From NCBI GenBank assembly GCA_003216075.1, contig QCJK01000001.1:1-64000 (forward strand): a stretch of DNA of 64,000 bases, read 5' to 3'. This stretch comes from Prochlorococcus sp. AG-409-B05. GTDB taxonomy: Bacteria; Cyanobacteriota; Cyanobacteriia; PCC-6307; Cyanobiaceae. Below are positions 1 through 9,246 of the stretch, in pieces. The position numbers and the translations under genes were made by a program. A model generated the notes under the pieces. It was not told the DNA's origin, ran no database searches, and worked only from the letters and a program-made list of their open reading frames with translations. Each line of letters starts with the position of its first letter. Within the stretch, counting starts at the first letter, position 1.

Positions 1-633
1 AAAATATTAGGTTTTGCTAGCAATCTCGGCAATGGATTAATTCAAATTATATTTGTAGGCACCATAAGCTTAATGGTATCAATTCAACCTATAGCCTATA
101 GGGAAGTTTTCATCCAATTAGTACCATCATTTTACAGAAGAAGGGCTAGGAGGATCTTATATGAATGTGGGAATGCACTTAGCAATTGGATGTTTGGCTT
201 ATTAATAAGTTCTCTGTGTGTTGCTTTACTTGCTGGCATTGGACTATCACTACTTGGTGTCAAATTGGTTATTGCAAATGCACTTCTTGCAGGATTACTT
301 AACATCATTCCAAACGTAGGACCAGTTATTAGCACTATTTTCCCAATGTCCGTAGCACTACTTGATATGCCCTGGAAAGCAGCTGCTGTATTGGGAATGT
401 ACGTCATTATTCAAAATTTAGAAAGTTATCTTTTGACCCCATCAATAATGCACCATCAGGTAAAATTACTTCCAGCATTAACTCTTACAGCTCAGCTTAT
501 CTTTACAATTACTTTTGGACCTTTGGGTCTTCTACTTGCTTTGCCATTAACGGTAGTTTTCCAAGTAATTATTAAGGAAGTTGTCATTCATGACTTACTA
601 GATCCTTGGAAGAAGAAGAGATTAGCAAAATGA
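1..633 (+). CDS. AI-2E family transporter (PerM-like), 5' truncated by window edge
   Basis: The reading frame is open from base 1 and ends at 633, so only the C-terminal ~210 residues are present. It is very hydrophobic and carries the features of the AI-2E/PerM family C-terminal half: repeated long membrane segments, the 'LLNIIPNVGPVIS' loop, and an 'NLESYLLTP' helix start. Family members are multi-pass inner-membrane proteins; a few export autoinducer-2 or act as Na+/H+ antiporters, but the substrate cannot be told from sequence. It overlaps the next gene, a paralogue, by 4 nt (630-633), so the two are probably co-translated. The true start lies outside the window. Confidence 0.85.
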   Translation, partial: KILGFASNLGNGLIQIIFVGTISLMVSIQPIAYREVFIQLVPSFYRRRARRILYECGNALSNWMFGLLISSLCVALLAGIGLSLLGVKLVIANALLAGLLNIIPNVGPVISTIFPMSVALLDMPWKAAAVLGMYVIIQNLESYLLTPSIMHHQVKLLPALTLTAQLIFTITFGPLGLLLALPLTVVFQVIIKEVVIHDLLDPWKKKRLAK

Positions 634-1637
634 GTTCACGGGGATTATTGATAACACTTACTTCAATATTATTAGCACTTCTAACTTGGCAACTTAGGTG
701 GGCAATATTAATAATATTTGGAGCAATTATAGTTTCAGTAGCACTTGATGTTCTGATACAGAAACTACAACTTATATTTCCACTGTCTCGTTCGTTTGCC
801 CTAACAATAGTTATTGTATTAATTATAATTTGTGGTGGTACATTTGTCTTGCTATTGGTACCAGAATTAATCAATCAAGTTAAAGAACTTGGTACAATCC
901 TTCCAACCTTAATTGGAAAGGTCAAGTCTATCCTTGCGGAAGAACCTAGATTAATGGGTCTCCAACAAAGCATCCCAGAAAAATTTAGTTGGGATAATAT
1001 CAGTCCGTTAGGCTCTCAATTAATAGGTTTTGCAGGTGGAGCAGCTAACAGTATTATCCAATTATTTCTTATAAGTTTAATTTCGATACTTCTTGCATTA
1101 GATCCAAGTTCTCATCGTCAAATAGTAATTTCTGCAATTCCTAGACCTTATAGAAATGAAATCAATGAGCTTTTAAGTGATTGCCGGATAGCGCTTGGAG
1201 GATGGCTTACTGGCATGACGATATCTGCGACTAGTATTTTTTTACTCACTTGGGCTGGACTTTCATTATTAAAGGTACCACTTGCATTACTTAGTGCTCT
1301 TGTATGTGGTCTTCTTACTTTCTTTCCAACAATTGGTCCAACAGCAGCAACAATTTTGCCTCTAGGAATAGCACTTCTAATATCACCAGCTCTAATGTTT
1401 CAGGTTCTAATCTTAAGACTAATTCTACAAAACTTAGAGGCTTTTCTTTTGACCCCTTTATTATTAAGCAGAACAGTCAATCTATTGCCATCAGTGGCTT
1501 TAATTGCACAACTAAGCCTAGGGTTTTTACTAGGACTTCCAGGAGTGATTATTGCCCTTCCATTAGTAATTGTTTTGCAGGTTGGCTTACAAAGACTGGT
1601 AGTAAAAAAAATAATGGATACTTGGACTACGTCCTAA
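630..1637 (+). CDS. AI-2E family transporter (PerM-like)
   Basis: A full-length 335-residue member of the AI-2E/PerM membrane family. I place the start at ATG 630, inside the stop of the upstream paralogue (ATGA overlap), rather than the upstream in-frame codon at 606, which adds only an acidic stub. The N-terminal half has three hydrophobic segments, then a polar stretch, then four to five more membrane helices with the family loop 'LLTFFPTIGPTAATI' and 'NLEAFLLTPLLL'. The same motifs appear in the gene before it, so the pair is a tandem duplication. Transport substrate is unknown; a role in organic-ion or signal export is only a family-level guess. Confidence 0.87.
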   Translation: MSSRGLLITLTSILLALLTWQLRWAILIIFGAIIVSVALDVLIQKLQLIFPLSRSFALTIVIVLIIICGGTFVLLLVPELINQVKELGTILPTLIGKVKSILAEEPRLMGLQQSIPEKFSWDNISPLGSQLIGFAGGAANSIIQLFLISLISILLALDPSSHRQIVISAIPRPYRNEINELLSDCRIALGGWLTGMTISATSIFLLTWAGLSLLKVPLALLSALVCGLLTFFPTIGPTAATILPLGIALLISPALMFQVLILRLILQNLEAFLLTPLLLSRTVNLLPSVALIAQLSLGFLLGLPGVIIALPLVIVLQVGLQRLVVKKIMDTWTTS

Positions 1638-1640
1638 AAA

Positions 1641-1877
1641 TTAATAAATAGAATGTATTGATCTAAGCAATCCGTATCTTTTAAAAATGGAGGGGCTACC
1701 TAATAAGACAATGATCGCAAGAGAATGATGACGTATTGCATACAATAAAGAAGTGTACGTGAAATGGTCAACAAGAAGCTGGACCTCAATTCTTAAATCC
1801 CAAATTGATAAGCATACAAGAACCAATGGGAAACAACGACCAAAAAAGGATCTAAGAATAAGGAAAAGGGAATGCAC
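1641..1877 (-). CDS. Small hydrophobic protein downstream of secF
   Basis: A 78-codon ORF starting at GTG 1877, nine bases after the secF stop and on the same strand. It has one clear N-terminal membrane segment and a second hydrophobic stretch near residues 52-60, with aromatic, Trp, His and Arg residues between them. The short spacing fits co-transcription with secD-secF. There is no clear Shine-Dalgarno sequence, so translation would depend on coupling. I do not recognise a named family. It could be a chance ORF, but it fills the otherwise empty 250-base gap almost exactly. Confidence 0.5.
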   Translation of the reverse strand: MHSLFLILRSFFGRCFPLVLVCLSIWDLRIEVQLLVDHFTYTSLLYAIRHHSLAIIVLLGSPSIFKRYGLLRSIHSIY

Positions 1878-1886
1878 TTAAAAGAT

Positions 1887-2897
1887 TTAATTTTCTATTG
1901 GTAATGAAGAATCTAAACCAGAGTTATCCCAAAGGCTAAGCAAAGAAGGAGCCAAGGCAATACTAGACCAACTTCCAACAATGACTCCAAATGCCAACGC
2001 GATGGCAAACCAATACAAAGTAAGTCCACCAAATATAATCAATGCAATTAAAGGCAACAAAGTACTAGCACTTGTATATATAGTTCGAGTAAGAGTTCTA
2101 GAAACAGCACTATCGATTTGTTCTCTTAGACTAATGGAAGGGTTTTCAAAACTATTTTTTCTAATTCGATCAAAAACAACTACAGTATCATTCACTGAAT
2201 AACCAGCAATTGTTAATAGAGCAACTGCAAAAAGGCTATCAACTTCAACTGAATAAAGCAATCCTAACCAAGAAAAAAGTCCACTTACAAGAATCACATC
2301 ATGAGCAAGGGCAACTAAAGATAAGAAGGCAAATCGTTTGTCAAACCGAAAACTTATATAAAAAGCAATACCTGTAAAAGCAACGAAAAGAGAGATCAAA
2401 CTACTTCGCAGTAATTGTCCACCAAGGCTGGGGCCAATTGTCTCAATTGATTGACCACCACTTTTCAACGGTCCAACTATTTGATCTAATCTCTCAACTA
2501 CAACTTTTGATTGTTCTGCAGAGAGGAATGGCAGCCTAATAACTATTGACTGGGAACCATCTAATAGTTGAACCCTTGCACTAGCAAGACTTTGACTTGG
2601 TAATCCATTTTGCCCTGAAAAAACTACTTCAGATAATGAATCCGAAATAAGCGAAGTTTTGAGAGGTGTGCATTTTTCAATACAGGATCTTTCTAGTTGT
2701 ATTTGAGTACCACCTGTAAAATCTAGACCAGGACGGAGAGGAGCTCTTATTAATGGATTTTTCCAAGAAAGCAATAAGCCTAATAAACTGAAAATAATTG
2801 CAAACCCAGAAATCAACCAAACACGTCTTCTTTGTCTACATAATTTTATCTTTACTACACCTTTAGAGAGATCAGTAGAAGCAGAAGACATATTCAT
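1887..2897 (-). CDS. secF: Protein translocase subunit SecF
   Basis: SecF, partner of SecD in the accessory complex that uses the proton-motive force to complete protein export through SecYEG. The 336-residue protein shows the family layout: an N-terminal membrane helix (about 28-46), the conserved 'GLDFTGGTQIQLE' segment at the start of the periplasmic domain, then five membrane helices with 'TIAGYSVNDTVVVFDRIR', the signature of the fourth transmembrane region. It starts two bases after the secD stop, so the two are one transcription unit. In cyanobacteria the complex serves both thylakoid and plasma membrane export. Length and motifs are normal. Confidence 0.96.
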   Translation of the reverse strand: MNMSSASTDLSKGVVKIKLCRQRRRVWLISGFAIIFSLLGLLLSWKNPLIRAPLRPGLDFTGGTQIQLERSCIEKCTPLKTSLISDSLSEVVFSGQNGLPSQSLASARVQLLDGSQSIVIRLPFLSAEQSKVVVERLDQIVGPLKSGGQSIETIGPSLGGQLLRSSLISLFVAFTGIAFYISFRFDKRFAFLSLVALAHDVILVSGLFSWLGLLYSVEVDSLFAVALLTIAGYSVNDTVVVFDRIRKNSFENPSISLREQIDSAVSRTLTRTIYTSASTLLPLIALIIFGGLTLYWFAIALAFGVIVGSWSSIALAPSLLSLWDNSGLDSSLPIEN

Positions 2898-2899
2898 AA

Positions 2900-4390
2900 T
2901 TAATTAGTATCTGAAGGAAAAGGAAGATATTTAGAAGCCAAGAAATTTGTAGGTTTTCGTAAAATTTGATACCCCATGAGAAATCTCAATAATACCCGCG
3001 TGCAATTAAGTGCTGTAAACAAACTAAGTACCACTCCAATTCCTAGAGTTGCAGCAAAACCTTTGACAAGTCCTGTCCCAAGCGAGAAAAGTGCAGTACA
3101 ACTAATGAGGGTGGTTAAGTGACCATCAAGAATCGAAGAAAATGCCTGAGAAAAACCAGTTTCAATTGATCGTATTAGTGTGTTGCCACTACGCAACTCA
3201 TCTTTAACTCTCTCAAAAATAAGAATATTTGCATCTACAGCCATACCTATACTCAGAATGAAACCCGCAATACCTGGAAGAGTTAAAGTTACTGGAATAA
3301 GTGAATAGACCGCAAGATTAAATAATGCATATAAAGATAAAGCAATAACAGCAACAAAACCAGCCAATCGATAGATCAACAATATAAATAATGCCACTAA
3401 TGCCAAACCTGCAAGAGTTGCAGAAAGACTTCTTGAAATGTTTTCAAGGCCAAGGCTTGGACCAATACTACGTACCTCAAGAATCTCTACAGGCAAAGGC
3501 AAAGAACCACCACGTAATTGAACCTCCAAATCACGAGCTGTTTCGGCACTAAAATTTCCACTAATTGTTGCAGCACCTCCCGTAATTCCTGCTGTTTTAA
3601 ACTGGTCTCCTACTGATGCCTCGCTAATAGAACGTCCATCTAAAACTATCCCTAATAGCCTATCTGTACCAGCAATAGATTTTGTTAGCTCTGCAAATTT
3701 ATCAGCCCCTTCTTGATTAAAAGAAAGTGTAACTTCCCAGCCGGATATATTTTGCTCCTGCTGTCGTCCTGCTGTCACAAGATCTTTACCAGTAAGATAA
3801 GCTGGCTCAAAAAGATCAACAATTTCAATATTAACCCTTTCTAGTATTTCTTGAAGGGGTCCCAATTCATTTCCTATTTTATTTTTTATTCCTAATAAAT
3901 TCTTTGCAGCCAAAAGTTGTTCACTATTCTGATCATTTTCAAAGGATATTAGGTCTCCATCCTCACTCAAAAGTTTGTAATCTAGAAAAGCTCTAATCTC
4001 TGACCTCATTCTTTTAAGGGCAACCATATCTTCTGCAGTATTTCGTTTCTGAGCTCGAAATTCCAGCAGAGCTGTTTGCCCTAAAACTTTAGCGGCACGA
4101 GAAGGATCTTGCTCCCCAGGAAGTTGGAGAACCAATTGAGAATCTCCAATAGTTTGAAGAATCGATTCTGCTACACCTAAACCATTAACTCTTCTTTCTA
4201 AAACAGCCTTGACTGCTTCTAGTTCTTGATTAGTAACTTGTTTGATTTGCTCAGTAGGTTGAACTTCAAGTGTCAACTGACTTCCGCCTTGGAGATCTAG
4301 TCCCAATTGAAAGGGAAAGCTTAAAACCACAGATCCTGCGGCTATAGCCAATGCAAGAATAAGCGCAAACCAACCTTGCTGACGAGCCAT
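2900..4390 (-). CDS. secD: Protein translocase subunit SecD
   Basis: SecD of the SecDF export-enhancing complex. The 496-residue protein begins with a membrane helix followed by 'GLDLQGGSQLTLEV', then a large periplasmic domain (about 40-310). The C-terminal bundle of membrane helices includes 'GMAVDANILIFERVKDELR', a classical SecD signature with the proton-relay acidic residues. It lies three bases after pdhB and two bases before secF. The link to pyruvate dehydrogenase is probably positional only. Compared with E. coli SecD it is shorter in the periplasmic domain, as usual for cyanobacteria. Confidence 0.96.
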   Translation of the reverse strand: MARQQGWFALILALAIAAGSVVLSFPFQLGLDLQGGSQLTLEVQPTEQIKQVTNQELEAVKAVLERRVNGLGVAESILQTIGDSQLVLQLPGEQDPSRAAKVLGQTALLEFRAQKRNTAEDMVALKRMRSEIRAFLDYKLLSEDGDLISFENDQNSEQLLAAKNLLGIKNKIGNELGPLQEILERVNIEIVDLFEPAYLTGKDLVTAGRQQEQNISGWEVTLSFNQEGADKFAELTKSIAGTDRLLGIVLDGRSISEASVGDQFKTAGITGGAATISGNFSAETARDLEVQLRGGSLPLPVEILEVRSIGPSLGLENISRSLSATLAGLALVALFILLIYRLAGFVAVIALSLYALFNLAVYSLIPVTLTLPGIAGFILSIGMAVDANILIFERVKDELRSGNTLIRSIETGFSQAFSSILDGHLTTLISCTALFSLGTGLVKGFAATLGIGVVLSLFTALNCTRVLLRFLMGYQILRKPTNFLASKYLPFPSDTN

Positions 4391-4393
4391 TCT

Positions 4394-5377
4394 TCAAAGC
4401 CCCTCGCGAACAAGTACTTTGGCAGTATCGACAATTTGATGAGGTTGAATAATAGTTAAGTTCTCAAGCTTGCCGTTATAAGGAGTAGGGATATCTTGGC
4501 TTGATAAACGTATAGGTCGCGAGTCAAGTTCATCAAAACATTGTTCCGTAATAAGAGAGATCAATTCGGCCCCAATACCACCTGTTTTCATACATTCCTC
4601 AACAATAATTACCTTGTGGGTTTTACTTATAGATTTTGATATCGTTTGCATATCAAAAGGTTTTAGACTAATCAAATCAATTAATTCAACATCAATACCA
4701 TCAACCTCCAATTGCTCAACTGCTTTAAGGCAATGATGACGCATACGGGAATAGGTAAGTATGGTTAAATCCTTACCTTCACGAACTAAATCCGCTTGAT
4801 CTAGTGCACAAACATATTCACCTTTAGGTAATTCTTCTGTCAAATTATAAAGTAGAACATGCTCAAAAAATAAAACCGGATTGTTGTCTCTTATTGCTGC
4901 TTTCATTAAGCCTTTAGCATTGGTTGGCGTGCTACAAGCAACGATCTTTATACCAGGAACAGCATGAAAATATGCCTCTAGCCTCTGGCTATGTTCTGCG
5001 CCTAACTGTCTACCTACTCCACCAGGTCCTCTGACAACAGTTGGAATTGTGTAATTCCCCCCACTCGTGTAACGCAACATCCCCATATTGTTTGATATTT
5101 GATTAAAAGCCAGCAATAGAAACCCCATATTCATCCCTTCTACAATCGGGCGCAAACCAGTCATCGCAGCACCAACTGCCATACCGGTAAAACTGTTCTC
5201 TGCTATAGGGGTATCAAGCACCCTTAACTCACCATATTTCTCGTAAAGATCCTTGGTGACCTTGTAAGAGCCCCCATATTGCCCAACATCTTCACCCATC
5301 ACACACACATGTGAATCCCTCGCCATCTCCTCATCAATGGCTTCGCGAAGAGCGTTAAAAAGAAGTGTTCCTGCCAC
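4394..5377 (-). CDS. pdhB: Pyruvate dehydrogenase E1 component, beta subunit
   Basis: Beta subunit of the thiamine-diphosphate-dependent E1 enzyme that decarboxylates pyruvate and passes the acetyl group to lipoylated E2, giving acetyl-CoA. The 327 residues cover the transketolase-like pyrimidine-binding domain, with the '[15 protein letters not shown]' segment whose Glu activates thiamine diphosphate, and the C-terminal transketolase domain ending '..[18 protein letters not shown]'. The alpha subunit is not here; separate alpha and beta genes are normal in cyanobacteria. A 31-codon membrane peptide gene lies 60 bases upstream on the same strand, and secD follows after 3 bases. Confidence 0.95.
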   Translation of the reverse strand: MAGTLLFNALREAIDEEMARDSHVCVMGEDVGQYGGSYKVTKDLYEKYGELRVLDTPIAENSFTGMAVGAAMTGLRPIVEGMNMGFLLLAFNQISNNMGMLRYTSGGNYTIPTVVRGPGGVGRQLGAEHSQRLEAYFHAVPGIKIVACSTPTNAKGLMKAAIRDNNPVLFFEHVLLYNLTEELPKGEYVCALDQADLVREGKDLTILTYSRMRHHCLKAVEQLEVDGIDVELIDLISLKPFDMQTISKSISKTHKVIIVEECMKTGGIGAELISLITEQCFDELDSRPIRLSSQDIPTPYNGKLENLTIIQPHQIVDTAKVLVREGL

Positions 5378-5437
5378 GGTTAAAGATGTAATTCCAGATA
5401 AACCGGTGTTTAGCCAAGTTATCTCAACGCGTGCTAA

Positions 5438-5533
5438 TTATCCGCCTGCCGCAAAAGTCGCAAGCAAAAGCACTGAAAGCAGCATTCCTGGACTTAGCAA
5501 CAAGATCAATAGCCCTAGGTCATGAACAGTCAT
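5438..5533 (-). CDS. 31-residue single-helix membrane peptide
   Basis: A very short ORF read on the minus strand from ATG 5533 to TAA 5438. It has a short polar N-terminus (MTVHD), then an almost continuous run of Leu, Ile, Val, Met, Ala and Gly interrupted once by Ser-Pro-Gly, and ends Ala-Ala-Gly-Gly. A purine-rich Shine-Dalgarno, GAGAGGGG, lies about 6 bases before the ATG. It sits between the DUF3082 gene and pdhB on the same strand. Size and composition resemble the small one-helix subunits of photosynthetic complexes, but I cannot match it to a named Psb, Psa or Pet subunit. Confidence 0.6.
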   Translation of the reverse strand: MTVHDLGLLILLLSPGMLLSVLLLATFAAGG

Positions 5534-5578
5534 CAACTACCCCTCTCAATAATGAATAAATAGATTTACCTATAAAAG

Positions 5579-5932
5579 CTAGAGACTATCTTGTTTCCTG
5601 CCATCAAAAAAACTACGAAAAAAGACAATAGTCAGCCCAAAACCAATAAACGAGAATGTAAATGTAGCCAAAAAACTTGTACCTATAACTAAGGTTTTAA
5701 ACCCAGCCGCGGCACTCTGAGCAATTGCAGAGCTGTAATGAGGTGCATGCAGAGTGAAATATTCCACAAGTCTCTGACTAACCCCTAAACAGAGCCATGC
5801 AAGAAAACCACTAGTCAAAGCACCAGTAAAAAAGCTAAGAGGACCTTTACGTTGAGATTGCTCAGTCTCTGAAACCAAAACCTCAGAAGATTCAGATTCT
5901 TCTTTATACCCCCTTGGAATCAGATCACTCAT
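5579..5932 (-). CDS. DUF3082 family membrane protein
   Basis: A 117-residue protein with an acidic, Ser/Glu-rich soluble N-terminus (about 1-30) and two membrane helices (about 33-55 and 80-107), matching my recollection of the cyanobacterial DUF3082 family. The function is unknown. It overlaps the ispE stop by 4 bases (5929-5932), which suggests translational coupling. It is followed at a short distance by a one-helix membrane peptide gene, so two small membrane proteins lie in a row. A thylakoid or plasma membrane location is inferred from topology only. Confidence 0.75.
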   Translation of the reverse strand: MSDLIPRGYKEESESSEVLVSETEQSQRKGPLSFFTGALTSGFLAWLCLGVSQRLVEYFTLHAPHYSSAIAQSAAAGFKTLVIGTSFLATFTFSFIGFGLTIVFFRSFFDGRKQDSL

Positions 5933-6894
5933 GAATACAGCATCACACCTTTAAATCGAAGAGGGCAACACCAAGTTTGAAACCCTTCATTCTCAAAGAT
6001 ATTACGACTACTCTCCAAATCCAATAAAGCATTCTCATAATCTGAATAAAGAGCAAAACAACTTGGCCCAGATCCACTCATTCCAAATGAAAGAGCTCCT
6101 GGCAGATCAGCCAGGAGCTTCAATGCATTCCTAACTGAAGGCGTAGCTGACGCAACCACTGACTGAAGGTCATTACGCAAAGAGGGAGGATCACTGGCCC
6201 GCAAAGGGTTTAACCATGACTCCTTTCTAAGTTCATTACGACGATGCTCAAAATCATTCTCACACTTGAGATACCTTGAAGCATTAAGTTCTCGACAACG
6301 AGCATATGCCCAAGGAGTAGAAACGCTAATTGATGGATCCTTCACAAGCAAAATCGCCATGGAAACTTTTGAAGTATCAGAATTTATTGGCTCCAAACGT
6401 TCCCCTCTCCCAAAACACAATTGAGTTCCCCCTGCCAAACAAAAAGGCATATCAGAACCCAATTCAGCCGCAAATTTTTCCAACTGAATAGATGTCAGTT
6501 TTAGGTTCCATAAAGAATTAAGCCCTATCAATGTAGCCGCGCCATCACTAGACCCTCCTGCAAGACCTGCACCTATTGGGATCTTCTTCTCCAGTCGAAT
6601 CGCCACTCCTAAATCCTTAACCCCTAGACGACTACGTAACAAATCAGCCGCTCGAATAATCAAATTATCCTTATCAGTGCTCAAAGTTGAGTCATCACAA
6701 CAAAGACTTATTACCCCATCTTGCGTTTTTCTCATCTCAAGGAGATCAGCAAGGTCAATACTTTGCATCACCATTGCTAACTCATGGAAACCATCGGGTC
6801 TTAAACCAAGTACTTCTAAATGCAAATTGATCTTTGCAGGAGCACTGACTCTCAAATATTCAACTGGACTGGCAGGATTTTCAACAATGCTCAT
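5929..6894 (-). CDS. ispE: 4-diphosphocytidyl-2-C-methyl-D-erythritol kinase
   Basis: IspE phosphorylates 4-diphosphocytidyl-methylerythritol with ATP in the MEP pathway, which supplies isoprenoids for carotenoids, the chlorophyll phytyl tail and undecaprenyl carriers. The 321-residue GHMP-family kinase has the N-terminal '[10 protein letters not shown]' with Lys21, the glycine-rich ATP loop '[15 protein letters not shown]' (about 106-120), catalytic Asp148 in 'ELGSDMPF', and the C-terminal '[12 protein letters not shown]' motif. It starts six bases after rsmA; this rsmA-ispE order is common in bacteria. Start and length are normal. Confidence 0.97.
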   Translation of the reverse strand: MSIVENPASPVEYLRVSAPAKINLHLEVLGLRPDGFHELAMVMQSIDLADLLEMRKTQDGVISLCCDDSTLSTDKDNLIIRAADLLRSRLGVKDLGVAIRLEKKIPIGAGLAGGSSDGAATLIGLNSLWNLKLTSIQLEKFAAELGSDMPFCLAGGTQLCFGRGERLEPINSDTSKVSMAILLVKDPSISVSTPWAYARCRELNASRYLKCENDFEHRRNELRKESWLNPLRASDPPSLRNDLQSVVASATPSVRNALKLLADLPGALSFGMSGSGPSCFALYSDYENALLDLESSRNIFENEGFQTWCCPLRFKGVMLYS

Positions 6895-6900
6895 TGATGG

Positions 6901-7734
6901 TTACCTGAAAAATTCAGATTGATGCAACCCCCTTGCTAACTCCACCCATCCGGATGGAGAAACCTCTTGTGGTCGATCATCAAGCGTAATACCTGCTCCA
7001 TCAGCCAAAATTTCTAACTTATCTATAGAAAAAAGTTTTCCAAGCGTATTTCTCAGCATCTTTCGTCTAGAAATGAAAGCGGTTTTAAGCAAAATTTCTA
7101 CTCGTTTTGCCACTAAGGGCTCTAATTGAGCTTGAGGATTCAAAGGCTCAATTAGAATCACCTGTGACTGAACTTTTGGGGGAGGCTGAAAGCAACTTGG
7201 AGGAACAACACAAATTCTTTTACATTCAGCTAATAACTGTATTCGCACACTCAAAGCACTAAAACTACTGTTACCAGGTCTGGCCAATATTCGATCAGCA
7301 ACCTCCTTTTGCAAAAGGATTACTAATCGTTCATACGTACTCCTAACGGGTTGTCCTAATCGCCCTAATAGCCTTTCAAGTAATGGACCCGTGATGTTGT
7401 AAGGGATATTAGCTACCACTTTATTCAAAGGAAGACCATCAGGTGGCAACAATGAAACCGACAACACATCGCCTTCCCGAACGCTAAATCGAGTTTGATC
7501 ACTAAAACGCTTCTTCAACCCAACTACTAACTCCCTATCCAACTCAATTGTGTGAACAACTGCAGCCTTAGAAGCTAACAATTTCTGTGTAAGTGCACCC
7601 CGCCCAGGACCTACCTCTAACACTCGATCTTCAGATTGCAAGTCTGCAGCCTCAAGAATTTCATCCAAAATCAATTGATCTGTAAGCCAATGCTGTCCAA
7701 AACGCTTCCTTGTTCTATGTCCAGAAAAGACCAT
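6901..7734 (-). CDS. rsmA: 16S rRNA (adenine1518-N6/adenine1519-N6)-dimethyltransferase
   Basis: RsmA (KsgA) dimethylates two adjacent adenines in the 3' hairpin of 16S rRNA late in 30S assembly. The 277-residue Rossmann methyltransferase shows the 'RKRFGQHWL' opening, the SAM-binding 'VLEVGPGRGALTQ' (motif I), the acidic 'HTIELDREL' end of strand two, and the 'NIPYNIT' motif IV that contacts the target adenine. The C-terminal helical domain includes 'FISRRKMLRNTL'. It is first in a run with ispE and the DUF3082 gene. The 288 bases upstream, shared with a divergent gene, must hold promoters in both directions. Confidence 0.97.
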   Translation of the reverse strand: MVFSGHRTRKRFGQHWLTDQLILDEILEAADLQSEDRVLEVGPGRGALTQKLLASKAAVVHTIELDRELVVGLKKRFSDQTRFSVREGDVLSVSLLPPDGLPLNKVVANIPYNITGPLLERLLGRLGQPVRSTYERLVILLQKEVADRILARPGNSSFSALSVRIQLLAECKRICVVPPSCFQPPPKVQSQVILIEPLNPQAQLEPLVAKRVEILLKTAFISRRKMLRNTLGKLFSIDKLEILADGAGITLDDRPQEVSPSGWVELARGLHQSEFFR

Positions 7735-8022
7735 GATTTACCACCTCAATCTCACAGTACATTTCAGAAAATCATGATCCATGTCCCATCAATTACAACT
7801 TCAATTGATTCATCAAACAATTTAGTCCCCATATACTCACCCTTAACTCTCACTACAAATCAATAAAAAGCGAACAACCTCTGGAAATATTGATCAATAC
7901 TGAGACAGCTCCTATCCATGAGCAACAAATACCTATATTTATATATCAACTATGAATTCACAATATCTCTTCATTTATTTAATCTAGAACTAGGATCCTA
8001 AACTTGTTCTCCCCTCTGCTCT

Positions 8023-8286
8023 ATGCGAGCCCGCCTAATAGCCCTGGCGGCTGCCGCCCTTCTCCTCCTGTTGCCTCTGCAACCACTTTGGGCCGCCATA
8101 GATATGGCTAAAGAAAACACCAATCCAAACAAACTCGACCTTCCATCAGCCCTCGCTGATGACGACAGCTTTGATGACCTTCCTTTTGAGCAGCTTCGTC
8201 AAGCCCTAAGAGAAGAAGTCGAAAGAGGACCAAAAAAAGGTCTCTCTCCTCGTTCTTCCAAACAATACAATCTTCTGATCCGATGA
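8023..8286 (+). CDS. Small exported protein of unknown function
   Basis: An 87-residue protein with a textbook signal peptide: Arg at positions 2 and 4, a Leu/Ala core (about 5-20) and a likely cleavage after 'LWA-A'. The mature part is short, acidic and polar ('LADDDSFDDLPFEQLRQALREEVERGP') and ends in a basic tail. The frame is unusually GC-rich at its 5' end for this genome, from Ala and Leu codon choice. Its stop overlaps the next gene by 4 bases. I do not recognise the family; a periplasmic or lumenal location is inferred from the signal. Confidence 0.7.
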   Translation: MRARLIALAAAALLLLLPLQPLWAAIDMAKENTNPNKLDLPSALADDDSFDDLPFEQLRQALREEVERGPKKGLSPRSSKQYNLLIR

Positions 8287-8720
8287 GTTTTGACCCTCAT
8301 AGCGTTGAACGACTTCGTCAACTAGGTCGCCAATTACCTCAAGCACTACCAAAACCAAACGAACAATCTAATAAGAGACCGAACAAAACCAGTAAAAGCC
8401 ATCGAATCGAGACAGAAGAAAACCCTCATGACTTATTTCGAGAGTTAATAAAAGTCAGTAAGGATGGTACCGTTCCCCCTCATTTAATTGAGCGCCTCAA
8501 AGCAATTGAGACCAAGCAGCTTAGCCATGAAAAAGAAGATGATAAACAGTTTCAAGCATCTTCCAACGGAAAATCAAATCAAACTTCTACTTCCAAAAAT
8601 TCCACTAAAGGCAAACAAAGACTACATCCAAAGCAACTTCATAATGAAGAAATGACTAACAAAAATCTTTATGCTTCCTTTGAAAGATTATTGCTAGACG
8701 ATGAAGAAGAGATTGCCTAA
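8283..8720 (+). CDS. Hydrophilic protein of unknown function
   Basis: A 145-residue soluble protein with no membrane segment. The N-terminus 'SFDPHSVERLRQLGRQLPQALPKPN' and the middle 'DLFRELIKVSKDGTVPPHLIERLKAIE' look helical and ordered. The rest (about 85-125) is low-complexity, rich in Lys, Ser, Gln, Asn and Thr, and probably disordered. It ends in an acidic helix 'FERLLLDDEEE'. The 4-base overlap with the secreted-protein gene and the close rlmH gene downstream suggest one operon. No family recognised. Confidence 0.7.
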   Translation: MSFDPHSVERLRQLGRQLPQALPKPNEQSNKRPNKTSKSHRIETEENPHDLFRELIKVSKDGTVPPHLIERLKAIETKQLSHEKEDDKQFQASSNGKSNQTSTSKNSTKGKQRLHPKQLHNEEMTNKNLYASFERLLLDDEEEIA

Positions 8721-8747
8721 TCCTAAATTCCTACTCGCAAGTTACTC

Positions 8748-9185
8748 GTGCTAAATCCATCCCGTTATCGAATCTTAGCTATAGGAAAAGTACGAAAAAT
8801 TTGGATAAGTAATGGATTAGATACATATATCAAACGTTTACCTGGGTTAACCATAACCGAATTACGTGACAGCAATCCTAGCAAGGAATCTGAGAAAATT
8901 CTTGCTGAATTAAAAGTCGACGAAACACTGGTAGCACTTGCAGAAGAAGGAGAGATCATGACTTCCATTTCATTTGCAAAGCGTTTACAAGAAAACGGTT
9001 CCCAACGAATTACTTTTGTTCTAGGCGGCGCCGATGGATTAGCTCCCAAAATCAAAGCCTTAGCTCACTGGCAGTTAAGTCTTTCTAAGTTTACTTTCCC
9101 TCATGAAATCGCACGCCTTTTACTAGTTGAGCAGATTTATAGAGCCCAATCAATTCTTCAAAGAAGTCCATATCATAGAAACTAA
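8748..9185 (+). CDS. rlmH: 23S rRNA (pseudouridine1915-N3)-methyltransferase
   Basis: RlmH methylates pseudouridine 1915 in helix 69 of 23S rRNA on assembled ribosomes. The 145-residue protein starts at GTG 8748. It shows the SPOUT-family C-terminal knot: the glycine-rich 'VLGGADGLAP' SAM loop (about 94-103), 'LSLSKFTFPHEIARLLLVEQIYRA', and the conserved terminal 'SPYHRN', very close to the family's usual 'HPYHRE' ending. Length is slightly below the typical ~155. A perfect inverted repeat begins 61 bases after its stop, ahead of umuD. Confidence 0.93.
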   Translation: MLNPSRYRILAIGKVRKIWISNGLDTYIKRLPGLTITELRDSNPSKESEKILAELKVDETLVALAEEGEIMTSISFAKRLQENGSQRITFVLGGADGLAPKIKALAHWQLSLSKFTFPHEIARLLLVEQIYRAQSILQRSPYHRN

Positions 9186-9246
9186 GTAGTTAATTTCCAA
9201 GCTTTACAGCTAGAGACAGCAGCCTCCTAGTCATTCAGCCAAAAAG

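Noticed and set aside
1304-1651. 115-codon plus-strand frame inside the second AI-2E gene
   Set aside because: It is Ser/Asn-rich, typical of a shifted frame of a hydrophobic coding sequence.
5337-5525. 62-codon plus-strand frame
   Set aside because: It lies opposite the 31-residue peptide gene and the pdhB start and has no family features; the minus-strand reading has a clear ribosome site.
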